From positions 19,685-83,684 of the forward strand of contig NZ_JAIQDE010000036.1 of NCBI RefSeq assembly GCF_020037015.1: a stretch of DNA of 64,000 bases. Direction: 5' to 3'. This stretch comes from Corallococcus sp. AS-1-6 (GTDB lineage: Bacteria; Myxococcota; Myxococcia; Myxococcales; Myxococcaceae). Position numbers and translations under genes: made by a program. The notes below the pieces were generated by a model that saw only the letters and a program-made list of their open reading frames with translations, did not search any database and was not told the origin of the DNA. This document shows positions 52,673 to 61,223 of this stretch, piece by piece; the stretch's first letter is position 1; the number at the start of each line of letters is the position of its first letter.

Positions 52673-54037
52673 CTCGCCCAGGCCCAGGAACTCCAACTGC
52701 AGCCCTACGCCTTCCAGGCCCGCGACGGTCGCGGTGTTCAGGCCGAGCTGGGCACCGTCACCGTGCCCCTGCGCCACGCCCGCCCCGAGGGCCCGGGTCT
52801 GTCCCTGCGCTTCGTGCGCTTCAAGAGCACGAGCCCCTCGCCCGCGGCCCCCATCATCTACCTGGCCGGTGGCCCGGGCGGCTCCGGTATCGAGGCCGCA
52901 CGCGGCGTCCGCTTCGATCTGTTCCTCGCCCTGCGCGAGGTGGCCGACGTCATCGCGCTGGACCAACGCGGCACCGGCCAGTCCGACCCCCATCCCAATC
53001 TGGAGCAGCGCTGGGCCATCCCGCTCGAGCAGCGCATGGACGAGGCGCTGCTCACCACCACGGTGAAGAAGGCCGCCGCCGAGGCGAGCCGGACCTGGGC
53101 CACGGCCGGCGTGGATCTGGGCGCCTACACCACGGAGGAGAACGCCGACGACCTGGAGACGCTGCGCAAGGCGCTGGGCGCGCCGAAGCTCAACCTCTGG
53201 GGCATCAGCTACGGCACCCACCTGGGCCTCGCCTACCTGCGGCGCCACGGACAGCGGGTGGACCACGTCATCCTCGCCGGCATCGAGGGGCCGGACGACA
53301 CCTGGAAGCGGCCTGCCCATGCGGAGGCCCTGCTCGAGCGCTGGGAGGCCGTTCTGCGCGCCGAGGGCGAGCGCGGGCCGGGCCTGAAAGCGCGGCTGGC
53401 GAAGCTGTTGAGGTCGCTGAAGCGCGAGCCCCGCACCGTGGCGTTCACAGACCCGGCGAAGGGTGAGCGCCACACCTGGCGGGTCAGCCCCTTCGACCTT
53501 CAGTGCGCCACCTTCGAGTCCCTTCGAGACCCCGCCACCTTCCGGCGCTTCCTCACCCTGCTTCCGGCGCTGGAAGCAGGGGACTATGCGCCGATGGCGC
53601 CCTTCGCGCGCCAACTGCGCGAAGGGTGGCTGGCGCCCATGTCGCTCGCCATGGACGCGGCCTCCGGCGTGAGCCCGGCGCGACACGCCCTCATCAAGAG
53701 GGAGGCCGCGAAGGCACTGCTCGGTGGCAGCGCCAACCCGGGAGCCCTGCGGGCAGGGGATGTGCCCGGCGTGAGCGACCTGGGCGAGTCCTTCCGCGGT
53801 CCGCTGAAGTCCGCGGTGCCCGTGCTCCTCATCAGCGGCACCCTGGATGGGCGCACGAGTCCGGACAACGCGGAGGCCCTGCGCCCCGGGCTCTCCCGGA
53901 CCGTCCACCTGGTGCTGGTGGGCGCGGGACACGACGGCCTTTTCCAGTCGGACTCGCGCATCCTCGAGCGCATGAAGGCCTTCCTGAAGGGCGAAGCGCT
54001 CCGCGATGAGCGGCTGGAGATCAAGGCGAAGCCCTGA
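52631..54037 (+). CDS. exported alpha/beta hydrolase (proline iminopeptidase/TAP-like)
   Basis: A 468-aa exported hydrolase. ATG 52631 has GGAGGA upstream and a signal peptide MRAVLLLCLILPLSLAQAQ. Motifs: APIIYLAGGPGGSGIEAAR (oxyanion, as in prolyl iminopeptidases), VIALDQRGTGQSDPHP, nucleophile G-I-S-Y-G-T, and a C-terminal TAP-like part with VPVLLISGTLDGRTSPDNA (Asp) and VGAGHDGLF (His). It probably cleaves peptides or small esters in the periplasm. It is convergent with the response-regulator gene. A truncated copy of its 5' end lies at 56551. Confidence 0.92.
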   Translation: MRAVLLLCLILPLSLAQAQELQLQPYAFQARDGRGVQAELGTVTVPLRHARPEGPGLSLRFVRFKSTSPSPAAPIIYLAGGPGGSGIEAARGVRFDLFLALREVADVIALDQRGTGQSDPHPNLEQRWAIPLEQRMDEALLTTTVKKAAAEASRTWATAGVDLGAYTTEENADDLETLRKALGAPKLNLWGISYGTHLGLAYLRRHGQRVDHVILAGIEGPDDTWKRPAHAEALLERWEAVLRAEGERGPGLKARLAKLLRSLKREPRTVAFTDPAKGERHTWRVSPFDLQCATFESLRDPATFRRFLTLLPALEAGDYAPMAPFARQLREGWLAPMSLAMDAASGVSPARHALIKREAAKALLGGSANPGALRAGDVPGVSDLGESFRGPLKSAVPVLLISGTLDGRTSPDNAEALRPGLSRTVHLVLVGAGHDGLFQSDSRILERMKAFLKGEALRDERLEIKAKP

Positions 54038-54139
54038 CGTCGAGCACTCGTCCGTGGCCGGGTCGGTGCAACGCTCCTGCACCGGCCGCACCTTGATGCC
54101 ATTCGCGGCGCCTGTACCGGGCACCGGGAGCGACGGCGC

Positions 54140-54832
54140 CTACGCCTCCAGCCGCTTGCGCAGCGCGCTCAGTCGGCTGCGGCCCACCGGCAGTCGGGTG
54201 CCGTCCCGCAACTCCACCGCGGTGCGCGAGCCCTCGGAGGCGACGAGCTCTCGGATGTCCGTCACGCGGACGAGATAGGAGCGGTGGACGCGGAGGAAGT
54301 CGGCGGGGAGCAGTTGCTCGAGCCGCTCCAGGCTCTTCTCGCTCAGCTCGGTGCCGCCTTCACGGAGGACCAGCTCCGCGTAGTCTCCAGCGCCCTGGAT
54401 GTACGCGACGGAGTCCAGTGGCACGAGGACCACGCCTCCGCCCTTTCTCACCGCGAGGGTGCGCAATGGAGTGGCCGCGCGGCTTCCCACGCGGGCGAGC
54501 GCGAGGGCGAGCCGCTCCGGCGTGTATGGCTTTGGCACGAAGTCCAGCACCCCCAACTCGAAGGCGCGCAGCGCCTGGTCGGTGTTCGCTGAGACCACCA
54601 CCGTCTGGAATGCGCCCGTGGCCGCCTCCGCGAGCAGCGCGAAGCCGTCCTCGCCCGAGAGGTTCAGGTCCAGCAGCAGCACGTCCACGTCGCGCCCGGC
54701 CAGCAGCGCGCGCGCCTCGTCCAGACTCGCGCACACGCGCGGGGGCGGGGCGCCCGGCCCCAGTTGCTGCTCGCACAGCCGAGCGAGGCGGCGCGCCGCC
54801 AGCGGCTCGTCCTCCACGATGAGCAGCCTCAC
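54140..54832 (-). CDS. LytTR-type response regulator
   Basis: A 230-aa response regulator with GTG start at 54832, overlapping the kinase gene's stop (GTGA). The receiver domain has LLIVEDEPLAARRLARL, phosphoacceptor Asp55 in VLLLDLNLSGEDG, and the K-P pair in VPKPYTP. The C-terminal LytTR DNA-binding domain is VVLVPLDSVAYIQGAGDYAELVL then FLRVHRSYLVRVTDIREL. It pairs with the LytS-type kinase just upstream and is probably phosphorylated by it. The targets are unknown. Confidence 0.95.
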   Translation of the reverse strand: MRLLIVEDEPLAARRLARLCEQQLGPGAPPPRVCASLDEARALLAGRDVDVLLLDLNLSGEDGFALLAEAATGAFQTVVVSANTDQALRAFELGVLDFVPKPYTPERLALALARVGSRAATPLRTLAVRKGGGVVLVPLDSVAYIQGAGDYAELVLREGGTELSEKSLERLEQLLPADFLRVHRSYLVRVTDIRELVASEGSRTAVELRDGTRLPVGRSRLSALRKRLEA

Positions 54833-56520
54833 GCCGGCACCTCCACCCGTGTCATCCACCCATCCTGCGTGGGCCCGTCCTCGAGCCGCCACGCACCGGG
54901 GAAGGCCTCCTCCAGGCGCGCGCGCAGGTAGCGCGAGCCGGTGCCCTCACCGCCCCCTTGGCGCGTGCCCGTGCCCAGGGGGGCGAGGAAGAGGTAGCGC
55001 CGCCGCGGCCGGGCGCCATCGGCAACGAGGCTGCTCTGGAGCCGGAAGGTGTGGGGCGAGATGTAGCGGTTGTGGCTGAAAGCGTTCTCCAGCAGCGTGT
55101 GCAGCAGGGCAGGGGGGACGGGGGCCTCGAGGTCTACGCCATCGGTCTCGAGGTGGAAGGCCGTGCCCTGCCGGCAGCCCATGACGGCCAGGTGGGCGCG
55201 GCACAGCTCGAGCTCGCGGGCGAGCGGAATGGTGCGCTCACCCGAGACAGCGAGCAGGTGCCGGTACACCGAGCCCAGGGCCTCGATGAAGCGCACGGCT
55301 TGCGTGGGCTCCGTCTCCACCCACTCACTCAGCGCGCCCAGCGTGTTCATCAAGAAGTGCGGTTGCAGGCTGCGCTTGAGCAGCTCCAGTTGCAGACGCT
55401 CCGCGGCGCGCGTCGCGCTCTCCAGCCGTTCCTGCTGGCGGCGCTGCTGCTGGGCATGCACCGCCGTGAGGCAGAGCAGCAGCCCCCCAAAGGCGAGGAA
55501 GAAGCCGCGCTCGGAGAAGTCCCAGGGGGCCAGCGTGTAGAGCGTCCCGGCGAAGCCGAGCCCCGCCAGCGCGCCCATGGCCCCCGGTTCCCCGCGGTGC
55601 CACGCGCGCACGGCGAGCGCCGTGGAGACGGCGAGCGAGGCCCCGAGCGCGATGCCGTTCTTGCCATCGAAGCCCGGAACGAAGACGAGTGAGAGCAACC
55701 CCAGTCCGAGTCCCATCCACCGCAGCCAGCGGCGTGGCTCGCCGAAGGCCGCGTGCACGGTCGCCGGCAGCAGCGCCGTCACCGCCAGCACGGCCGCCGC
55801 CAGCAATCGCAGCCTCACGGCGTGCCGTGGGTAGGGGTAGTTGGCGAGCCCGCGCCACGCCTCCAGCAGCACGAGCGCCGTGGCGGCGAGGCACAGCACG
55901 CCGAGCAGCAGCGTTGCGAGCCCTCCGCGAGCGAGCCGCACGCGCGCGAGGTGGTAGAGCCCCATCAGCACCAATGCGCCCAGCGTGCAAAGGGCTGGCA
56001 CCAGGCCGAGCATCCGCGCCCGGGCGAGGGACGCGGCCTCGCCCACCCGCAGGTAGTGGAGGGTGCCCACGGGCTGGAAGCCGAGCCGGTGCGCCGAGAC
56101 GCGCATCGTCAGCACATGAGGGCCCGGCGCGCTGAGCTCGGGCGGGAGCGGGAGCAGGGCATCGACGCGTCCTGGTACCTCCTCCGCGGGTGTGCGCCCC
56201 ACCTGACCGTTGCGCCCCAGGGGCCTGCCGTCCCACCAGGCCTCCCATGACCCGAGCACCGACAGGGCGAGGGCAGGCGTCGGGGCTCCGGCCTCACGCG
56301 GGGGCACCTCTACCTGCGTGCGCAGCCAGAAGGGGCCGGCCCCCTCATTCAACTCACGGCTCTCCACCGTCCGCCAGCCCGGCGCATCCCCAGCAAGCGC
56401 TACTGCCGCGGGGAAATCCTCCGTGTGCACCTGCACCTGTCCCTGTCGTGCGGAGGGCAGGGCGGCCGAGGCGGCGAGCGAGAGCGCGAGGCATCCCGCG
56501 AAGAGGGCGGACGACGTCAT
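54829..56520 (-). CDS. LytS-type sensor histidine kinase
   Basis: A 563-aa sensor kinase. I use ATG 56520 (GAGG upstream); ATG 56532 is an alternative. An N-terminal signal and an extracellular domain (about 30-160, sugar-binding-like: GPFWLRTQVEVPP, SWEAWWDGRPLG) are followed by seven membrane helices (about 170-360), as in the 7TMR-DISM kinases. The kinase region has LQPHFLMNTLGALSEW with His388 and the N box LLENAFSHN; the ATP lid is in GTGTRQGGGEGTGSRYL. It is translationally coupled to the LytTR regulator. Confidence 0.92.
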   Translation of the reverse strand: MTSSALFAGCLALSLAASAALPSARQGQVQVHTEDFPAAVALAGDAPGWRTVESRELNEGAGPFWLRTQVEVPPREAGAPTPALALSVLGSWEAWWDGRPLGRNGQVGRTPAEEVPGRVDALLPLPPELSAPGPHVLTMRVSAHRLGFQPVGTLHYLRVGEAASLARARMLGLVPALCTLGALVLMGLYHLARVRLARGGLATLLLGVLCLAATALVLLEAWRGLANYPYPRHAVRLRLLAAAVLAVTALLPATVHAAFGEPRRWLRWMGLGLGLLSLVFVPGFDGKNGIALGASLAVSTALAVRAWHRGEPGAMGALAGLGFAGTLYTLAPWDFSERGFFLAFGGLLLCLTAVHAQQQRRQQERLESATRAAERLQLELLKRSLQPHFLMNTLGALSEWVETEPTQAVRFIEALGSVYRHLLAVSGERTIPLARELELCRAHLAVMGCRQGTAFHLETDGVDLEAPVPPALLHTLLENAFSHNRYISPHTFRLQSSLVADGARPRRRYLFLAPLGTGTRQGGGEGTGSRYLRARLEEAFPGAWRLEDGPTQDGWMTRVEVPA

Positions 56521-56550
56521 GGGCCTCAGCATACGTAGCGCGGCGCCGCC

Positions 56551-56650
56551 CCACGCGCACTCCGGCGACGCCGCGAGACGTTGGGCGACGCACCCCCCCC
56601 ACGCGCATGCGTACCGTGCTCCTGCTCTCCCTCATCCTTCCGCTGTCGCG
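56551..56650 (+). pseudogene. truncated duplicate of the hydrolase gene 5' end (copy B)
   Basis: This repeats the upstream segment of the hydrolase gene (GGCGACGCCGCGAGACG at 56563-56580) and its first signal-peptide codons (ATG at 56607, then MRTVLLLSLILPLS), after which similarity stops abruptly within the signal peptide. The rest of the hydrolase is absent. Confidence 0.75.
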
Positions 56651-56733
56651 CCACCGCCGTTCGCGCAAGTCATCGACCCGCCGCAGGCGACGACCATCGC
56701 CGCGCCCAGCAGCACTCCGGAGTACCGCCTCAT
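56632..56733 (-). pseudogene. lipoprotein N-terminus cut off by duplicated hydrolase segment
   Basis: The 33-codon frame MRRYSGVLLGAAMVVACGGS starts at 56733 with a good purine-rich site (AGAGGGGAG) 33 bases after the metalloprotease stop. It has a lipobox V-V-A-C, then stops at 56632 where the sequence becomes the hydrolase duplicate on the other strand. This suggests a second operon gene truncated by the duplication. Confidence 0.55.
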
Positions 56734-56765
56734 GGGGCTCCCCTCTGTTTCGTGTGGTGGATGGC

Positions 56766-59700
56766 TCAGTGGCAGTACAGCGTCGCGGGCGTCATGTTCA
56801 CGGTGTCCACGTAGCAGGCGCGGCTGAGCGTGGACTCGTTACCCCAGGTGTCTCGGGCCGTGACCCCGAACGGCAGGTCGCTCTGGATCGTGGCCGTGCC
56901 GCCGATGTTCCACAGGTACTGATACGGAGCCTGGGTCAACGTGACGGAGAAGCCCGGGATCAGACCACCGAACAGCGCCACCGACTGCACGCCGCGCGGA
57001 TCGCTCACCGTGCCCGCGGACACCAGGTACGAGCGGCCCGCGCCGTACACGCTGAAGTTGAACGTCGGCCCGGTGTTGTCCGCGATGACCGTCCGGGTTT
57101 CGGGGGTGCTGGAGGTGCCCTGGTTGTCCATGCACTGGAAAAGCAGGGTGTACGTGCCATCGGTGCGCGAGGTGGTGTCGATCACGAACTCGTAGGGCGC
57201 GGTGGTGTCGGACTGGAGAACGACGCCGTTCTCGCGCAGCTCGACGTGGTGGACGCCATTGAGGGCGTTGCAGGTGACCGTGAACCTGGGCTTCTTGGGC
57301 TGGGTGTCGTCGCGCGCGATCGAGGCGATCGCCGGCGGCGAGATCGCCTTGCTGAAAATGGTCTGGAAGCTGGCGGTGTTCCCGCAGCCGTCCGCCACGA
57401 TGGCGTGGAACGCGTGGACGCCCTGGGCCATCTCGTCCCCGAACGTGAGCACCGAGCTGGGACCGGCCGGCGAGGCGACCAGGAGTCCGTCCACGTAGAG
57501 CCCGTACGGATACGTGAGGCCGCACGGGTCGGAGATATTCACGTTCAGGGTGACCACCACGCCGACCTGGGAGGTGCCGAGCGCCACGCTGGGCGGCGTG
57601 TGGTCCACGACGAGCGCGTGGGTGAGCGTCGTCACGTTTCCGAACCCGTCGTAGACCTTGAAGATCATCGGGTGCGTCCCCTCGGTCCACGTCGTGATGT
57701 CGTACGTCTGCTCGTAGGGCGGCGGATAGGACGGGCCGAAGTGGGTGCGGAACTCCGTGCCGTCGTAGATGTCGATGCCGCCGATCCCCGCGCTGTCGTT
57801 CGCGGTGATGGTGAACAGGGGCTGCTTCGGCGGGCCGCTCACGCTGAGCGACGCGGTGGGCGGCGTCCGGTCCAGCGTCACCGTCACGGTCTGCGACGCG
57901 GAGTTGTTCCAGTAATCCCAGGCGGTGAGCGTGACGGTGTGGCTGCCCGCCGAGAGGCCGGCGCCGGAGAAGCTCCGGTTGAAGTTCCAACCCCCCAGCA
58001 CGATCGTCTGCGCGCCGCCATCGAGCGAGAGCCGCGACGGCGTGCGCCACTGGTAAGGCACCTCGGCGTCGGTGATGTTGCCGATGCATGAGATGTCCGG
58101 GCCGGCCTGCTTGCAGGTGAGCGACACCTGCGGCGGGTTGGTGTCCGGCGGGGTGCCGACGTTGATCGCGCCGAAGGCGGAGGCGACGGCGCGCAGCTTC
58201 GTGCCGCCGAAGGCGCCGTCCGCCGTCTCCGCGGCCGAGAGCATGGCGGTCCGGGCCTGCGCGTAGCTGGCGCCCGGCGAGAGCATCTCCACCGCGCGGG
58301 TCCAGAGCACGGCCGCCATCGAGGGGCCGATGCCGGTGAAGCCCTGGGGGACGAGGGGACACTGCCAGGGGCCGGGGGGCTGGCCTTGCGCCAGGGGCTG
58401 ACAGCCGTACGCGAGGAGCAGGTACATCCGCGTGAGCGGTCCGCCCGCGTAGTGCGGGTCTTCCTCGCCGAGGGTGGGCGACCACTCGGTGAAGATCGGC
58501 GTGAGGATGTTGCGGCCGGGGAAGCCGGTGTCCTCGCCCATCGTCAGGCTGGCCTGCCGCAGCGGGGTCTGGTCGATCTCGTTCAGCGGGCGCACCTTCA
58601 TGGTGTCGCGGCCCAGCTCGGTGAAGAAGCCGATGATGTCGGCCGTGCCCTCGTTGAGGCCGCCTTCCTCGGAGCGCTCGTACACGAGGAGCTCGGGGTT
58701 GCCGTACACCTCGCGGCCGAAGAAGTCGTGCGCCAGCTCGTGGGCCATCACGTCGGTCACGGCCAGCGGCTGCAGCGTCGTCATCCCCGGCTCCGCGGGA
58801 TAGATGCGGTAGCCGATGTCGAGGCTCGGGGTCGTGTCATCCGGGGTGTAGGAGGCGTTGTTCCAGGGATAGTGGAGGTTGACCCGCATCGCCGGGAGCG
58901 CCTTGGTGCCGGTCCGCCCGAGGAAGTACTCGAACATGGTCGACGTCATGTTCACGGCCGCGAAGGCGTCGACTGCGGCGGTCTCGCCGTTCGCGCTGAG
59001 GATCGGCCACCCGATCACGTACTGCGCGCCATCGCCGAAGTACGCGTCGGCGCTCGTGTACGGGAGGAAGGTGTAGCTCTTGTCAGCGTTCCGTCTCGTC
59101 GCGAAGTAGCGGTTGCCCCGCATGTCCTGGAGTTCCCACTGCCGGATGTCTTTGGCCGTCACGACGGAAGAGATCGCGGTGCCGGAGTAGTAGCCCTTCA
59201 GCGTCGCCTTGCCGTAGGTGAGGTCCAGCCGCATCGGCGCCAGCCGCACCTGCCCCGAGCGCGCATCCACCTGGGCGATCCATCGCTCAGGGGTCGGCCA
59301 GCGGGAGCCCGGTCCGCCGGTGGAGAGCGTCAGCCGGAAGATCGGCGTCAGCTCGGTGAGCACGCGCTCGTAGTCCTCGGCGTTGGGCTTCGCGCGCGCC
59401 GGCGCGTCCGGCCTGAGCCGCAGCTCCTCGCGCGGGCGGAGCACCAGCTCCGCGTCCCGGACGATCGCCGCCGTCGGATCGGAGAGCTCCGCGAGCGCCG
59501 CCGCCTCCGCAGCGGCCCGGGTGATCCGGGCGTGGGTCTCGACCTTCTCCGCGGGCTCGAAGCGGATGTCGGTGAAACGGGTCTGGCCGTTCGCGGTCTT
59601 CGCCCCGAGGCCCCACACGGGGACGCCCTGGACGTGCAGTCGGTGGTACGTGTCGTCACCGTCCTTCATCGGGACGACCGCGGTGTCGCGCAGATCGAAG

Positions 59701-59822
59701 CCGCGCTGGGCGATCTGGCGCTCCACCTCGAGGCGCGCCGGCGTCTTCGCTGGGTCGCTTCCCGGCCCTCCGCACGCGACGAGCAGCGCTGCGCAGACCA
59801 GCACTCCGAAACACCGTTGCAT
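56766..59822 (-). CDS. M4-like zinc metalloprotease with Ig-like repeats
   Basis: A 1018-aa lipoprotein (lipobox L-V-A-C in MQRCFGVLVCAALLVAC). Residues 25-190 look like a FTP/PepSY-type propeptide (DTYHRLHVQGVPVWGLGAK). The catalytic domain has His361-Glu-x-x-His365 in TDVMAHELAHDFFG and the downstream GLNEGTADIIGFF motif that supplies the third zinc ligand in M4 enzymes. The C-terminal half (from about 550) is a series of Ig-like domains (TVTLDRTPPTASLSVSGPP, HTPPSVALGTSQVGVVV, FTVTCNALNGVHHVELREN). It is probably secreted and predatory or nutritional, in line with myxobacterial proteases. Confidence 0.92.
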   Translation of the reverse strand: MQRCFGVLVCAALLVACGGPGSDPAKTPARLEVERQIAQRGFDLRDTAVVPMKDGDDTYHRLHVQGVPVWGLGAKTANGQTRFTDIRFEPAEKVETHARITRAAAEAAALAELSDPTAAIVRDAELVLRPREELRLRPDAPARAKPNAEDYERVLTELTPIFRLTLSTGGPGSRWPTPERWIAQVDARSGQVRLAPMRLDLTYGKATLKGYYSGTAISSVVTAKDIRQWELQDMRGNRYFATRRNADKSYTFLPYTSADAYFGDGAQYVIGWPILSANGETAAVDAFAAVNMTSTMFEYFLGRTGTKALPAMRVNLHYPWNNASYTPDDTTPSLDIGYRIYPAEPGMTTLQPLAVTDVMAHELAHDFFGREVYGNPELLVYERSEEGGLNEGTADIIGFFTELGRDTMKVRPLNEIDQTPLRQASLTMGEDTGFPGRNILTPIFTEWSPTLGEEDPHYAGGPLTRMYLLLAYGCQPLAQGQPPGPWQCPLVPQGFTGIGPSMAAVLWTRAVEMLSPGASYAQARTAMLSAAETADGAFGGTKLRAVASAFGAINVGTPPDTNPPQVSLTCKQAGPDISCIGNITDAEVPYQWRTPSRLSLDGGAQTIVLGGWNFNRSFSGAGLSAGSHTVTLTAWDYWNNSASQTVTVTLDRTPPTASLSVSGPPKQPLFTITANDSAGIGGIDIYDGTEFRTHFGPSYPPPYEQTYDITTWTEGTHPMIFKVYDGFGNVTTLTHALVVDHTPPSVALGTSQVGVVVTLNVNISDPCGLTYPYGLYVDGLLVASPAGPSSVLTFGDEMAQGVHAFHAIVADGCGNTASFQTIFSKAISPPAIASIARDDTQPKKPRFTVTCNALNGVHHVELRENGVVLQSDTTAPYEFVIDTTSRTDGTYTLLFQCMDNQGTSSTPETRTVIADNTGPTFNFSVYGAGRSYLVSAGTVSDPRGVQSVALFGGLIPGFSVTLTQAPYQYLWNIGGTATIQSDLPFGVTARDTWGNESTLSRACYVDTVNMTPATLYCH

Positions 59823-60030
59823 GGATGTCCCCCTCTGTTCGATTTCGTCTACATGATACCGGCAGCCACTCGTATCATGAACGTGCGTTCTCGCCAGGCG
59901 CCGTCCGGCGCGACGGCGTGGTGGCCCCAGAGGGTGCGACCCTCAGCCGAGAGCTACTCCCACTGTTGGGCATGGGGCCTCGCGTGTCTGGCTCCGGCCT
60001 GGGGGGCGTGCGAGAGTGCCCATCCCCGTT

Positions 60031-61161
60031 ATGCGCCTGATGAACAAAGTCTCCGTAGCCATTGCTGGAATGATGCTGGTGCTGGCCGCTTGCAAGACGA
60101 CGGGCCCTGCACCCGCCCGCGATATCCCCGCGGCAATGAACCAGGCCGCGACGACCCTGCTGCAGTCACGACTGCTGCACGCGACATCAATTGCAGTGGT
60201 CTATCGCGGCGAGGAGTTCATCCTGCATCGGGGTGAGCTGGAGACCGGCAAGTCCAATCCGCCCGATGATTCGACCCTCTATGAGATAGGGTCGGTCAGC
60301 AAGACCTTCGCCGGCCTGCTGTTGGCAAACGCTGTCCTCGAAGGCAAGGCGACCCTCGACGACCCGATACAAGAGTATCTGCCGTCCGCCTATCCGAACC
60401 TTCAGTCAGACGGCGAGCCGATCCGTCTGCGCCATCTGGTCACACACACCAGCGGCATGCCGGGGATGTTGCCACTGCAAGTGAATGAGGTGTTGAGGGA
60501 CTTCACTGCGCATGCCACCCCGGCAAGGCTCAATGCCGCCTATGCGGACTACGGGCAGCCGCGGTTCTGGCAGGACCTGCACACCGTCAGCATCAAGGGC
60601 CCGCTCGGCAAGGACTATGCGTACTCGAGCGCCGGCACCGAGTTGGTCGCGCACACCCTCGAGAAGATCCACGGGGCTCCCTACGAGTCGTTGCTCGCGG
60701 AGTTCCTGGCACGGGAAGCCGGGATGCACGACACGTGGCTGCGCCTGCGTGCCCAGGACGGCCACCGCCTGGCTCCTGGCTACCACAGCGACAACCCGGT
60801 CGGCACCACGCCGATGCCACTCCTGCCCTGGGGCGCGGCGGGAGCCTTGAAGGCGACGATGCCGGAGATGGTGAAGTACTTGCGCTTGCAGTTGAGCAAC
60901 CATCCCGCGGTGACAGAGTCACACAAGCCGCTGGTGCGCTTCGCGGAGGACTTCAGCATTGGCTATTTCTGGAACATCGGCCAGAGCAGCCAGTTGGGCA
61001 CCCACTACGTGCATCACGGCGGCGTGCCTCGCGCGCAATGCTATCTCTACGTCGTGCCGAAGTATCAGTTGGGGGTGTTCATCATCACCAACCAGAGCGG
61101 CGATGCGACCGCCAACGCCATGGAACGCGCGCTGGCGCCCCTCTTTGACAGCGTCGAATGA
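60031..61161 (+). CDS. class C beta-lactamase-like serine hydrolase
   Basis: A 376-aa protein; I use ATG 60031, and GTG 60016 and ATG 60040 are alternatives. Lipobox L-A-A-C at Cys21. The active-site motif is S88-V-S-K91 in YEIGSVSKTFAGLL. The second motif is YSS (in KDYAYSSAGTEL) instead of YxN, and the third is HHG in place of KTG (YVHHGGVPRAQ). It therefore fits the broad AmpC/esterase/DD-peptidase class, not a canonical AmpC. Codon use is more mixed than in its neighbours. It overlaps the next frame slightly at 61158. Confidence 0.88.
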   Translation: MRLMNKVSVAIAGMMLVLAACKTTGPAPARDIPAAMNQAATTLLQSRLLHATSIAVVYRGEEFILHRGELETGKSNPPDDSTLYEIGSVSKTFAGLLLANAVLEGKATLDDPIQEYLPSAYPNLQSDGEPIRLRHLVTHTSGMPGMLPLQVNEVLRDFTAHATPARLNAAYADYGQPRFWQDLHTVSIKGPLGKDYAYSSAGTELVAHTLEKIHGAPYESLLAEFLAREAGMHDTWLRLRAQDGHRLAPGYHSDNPVGTTPMPLLPWGAAGALKATMPEMVKYLRLQLSNHPAVTESHKPLVRFAEDFSIGYFWNIGQSSQLGTHYVHHGGVPRAQCYLYVVPKYQLGVFIITNQSGDATANAMERALAPLFDSVE

Positions 61162-61223
61162 AGTCGCGCCATCGTCCACGAACCCGGGTAGGTTCTCCCT
61201 CCCTGTTCGCTGGAGTTCCGTCG

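Noticed and set aside
54038..54139. Lipoprotein-like fragment (CTDPATDECST) on the minus strand
   Set aside because: Too short, no start signal, and located between two convergent genes; not supportable.
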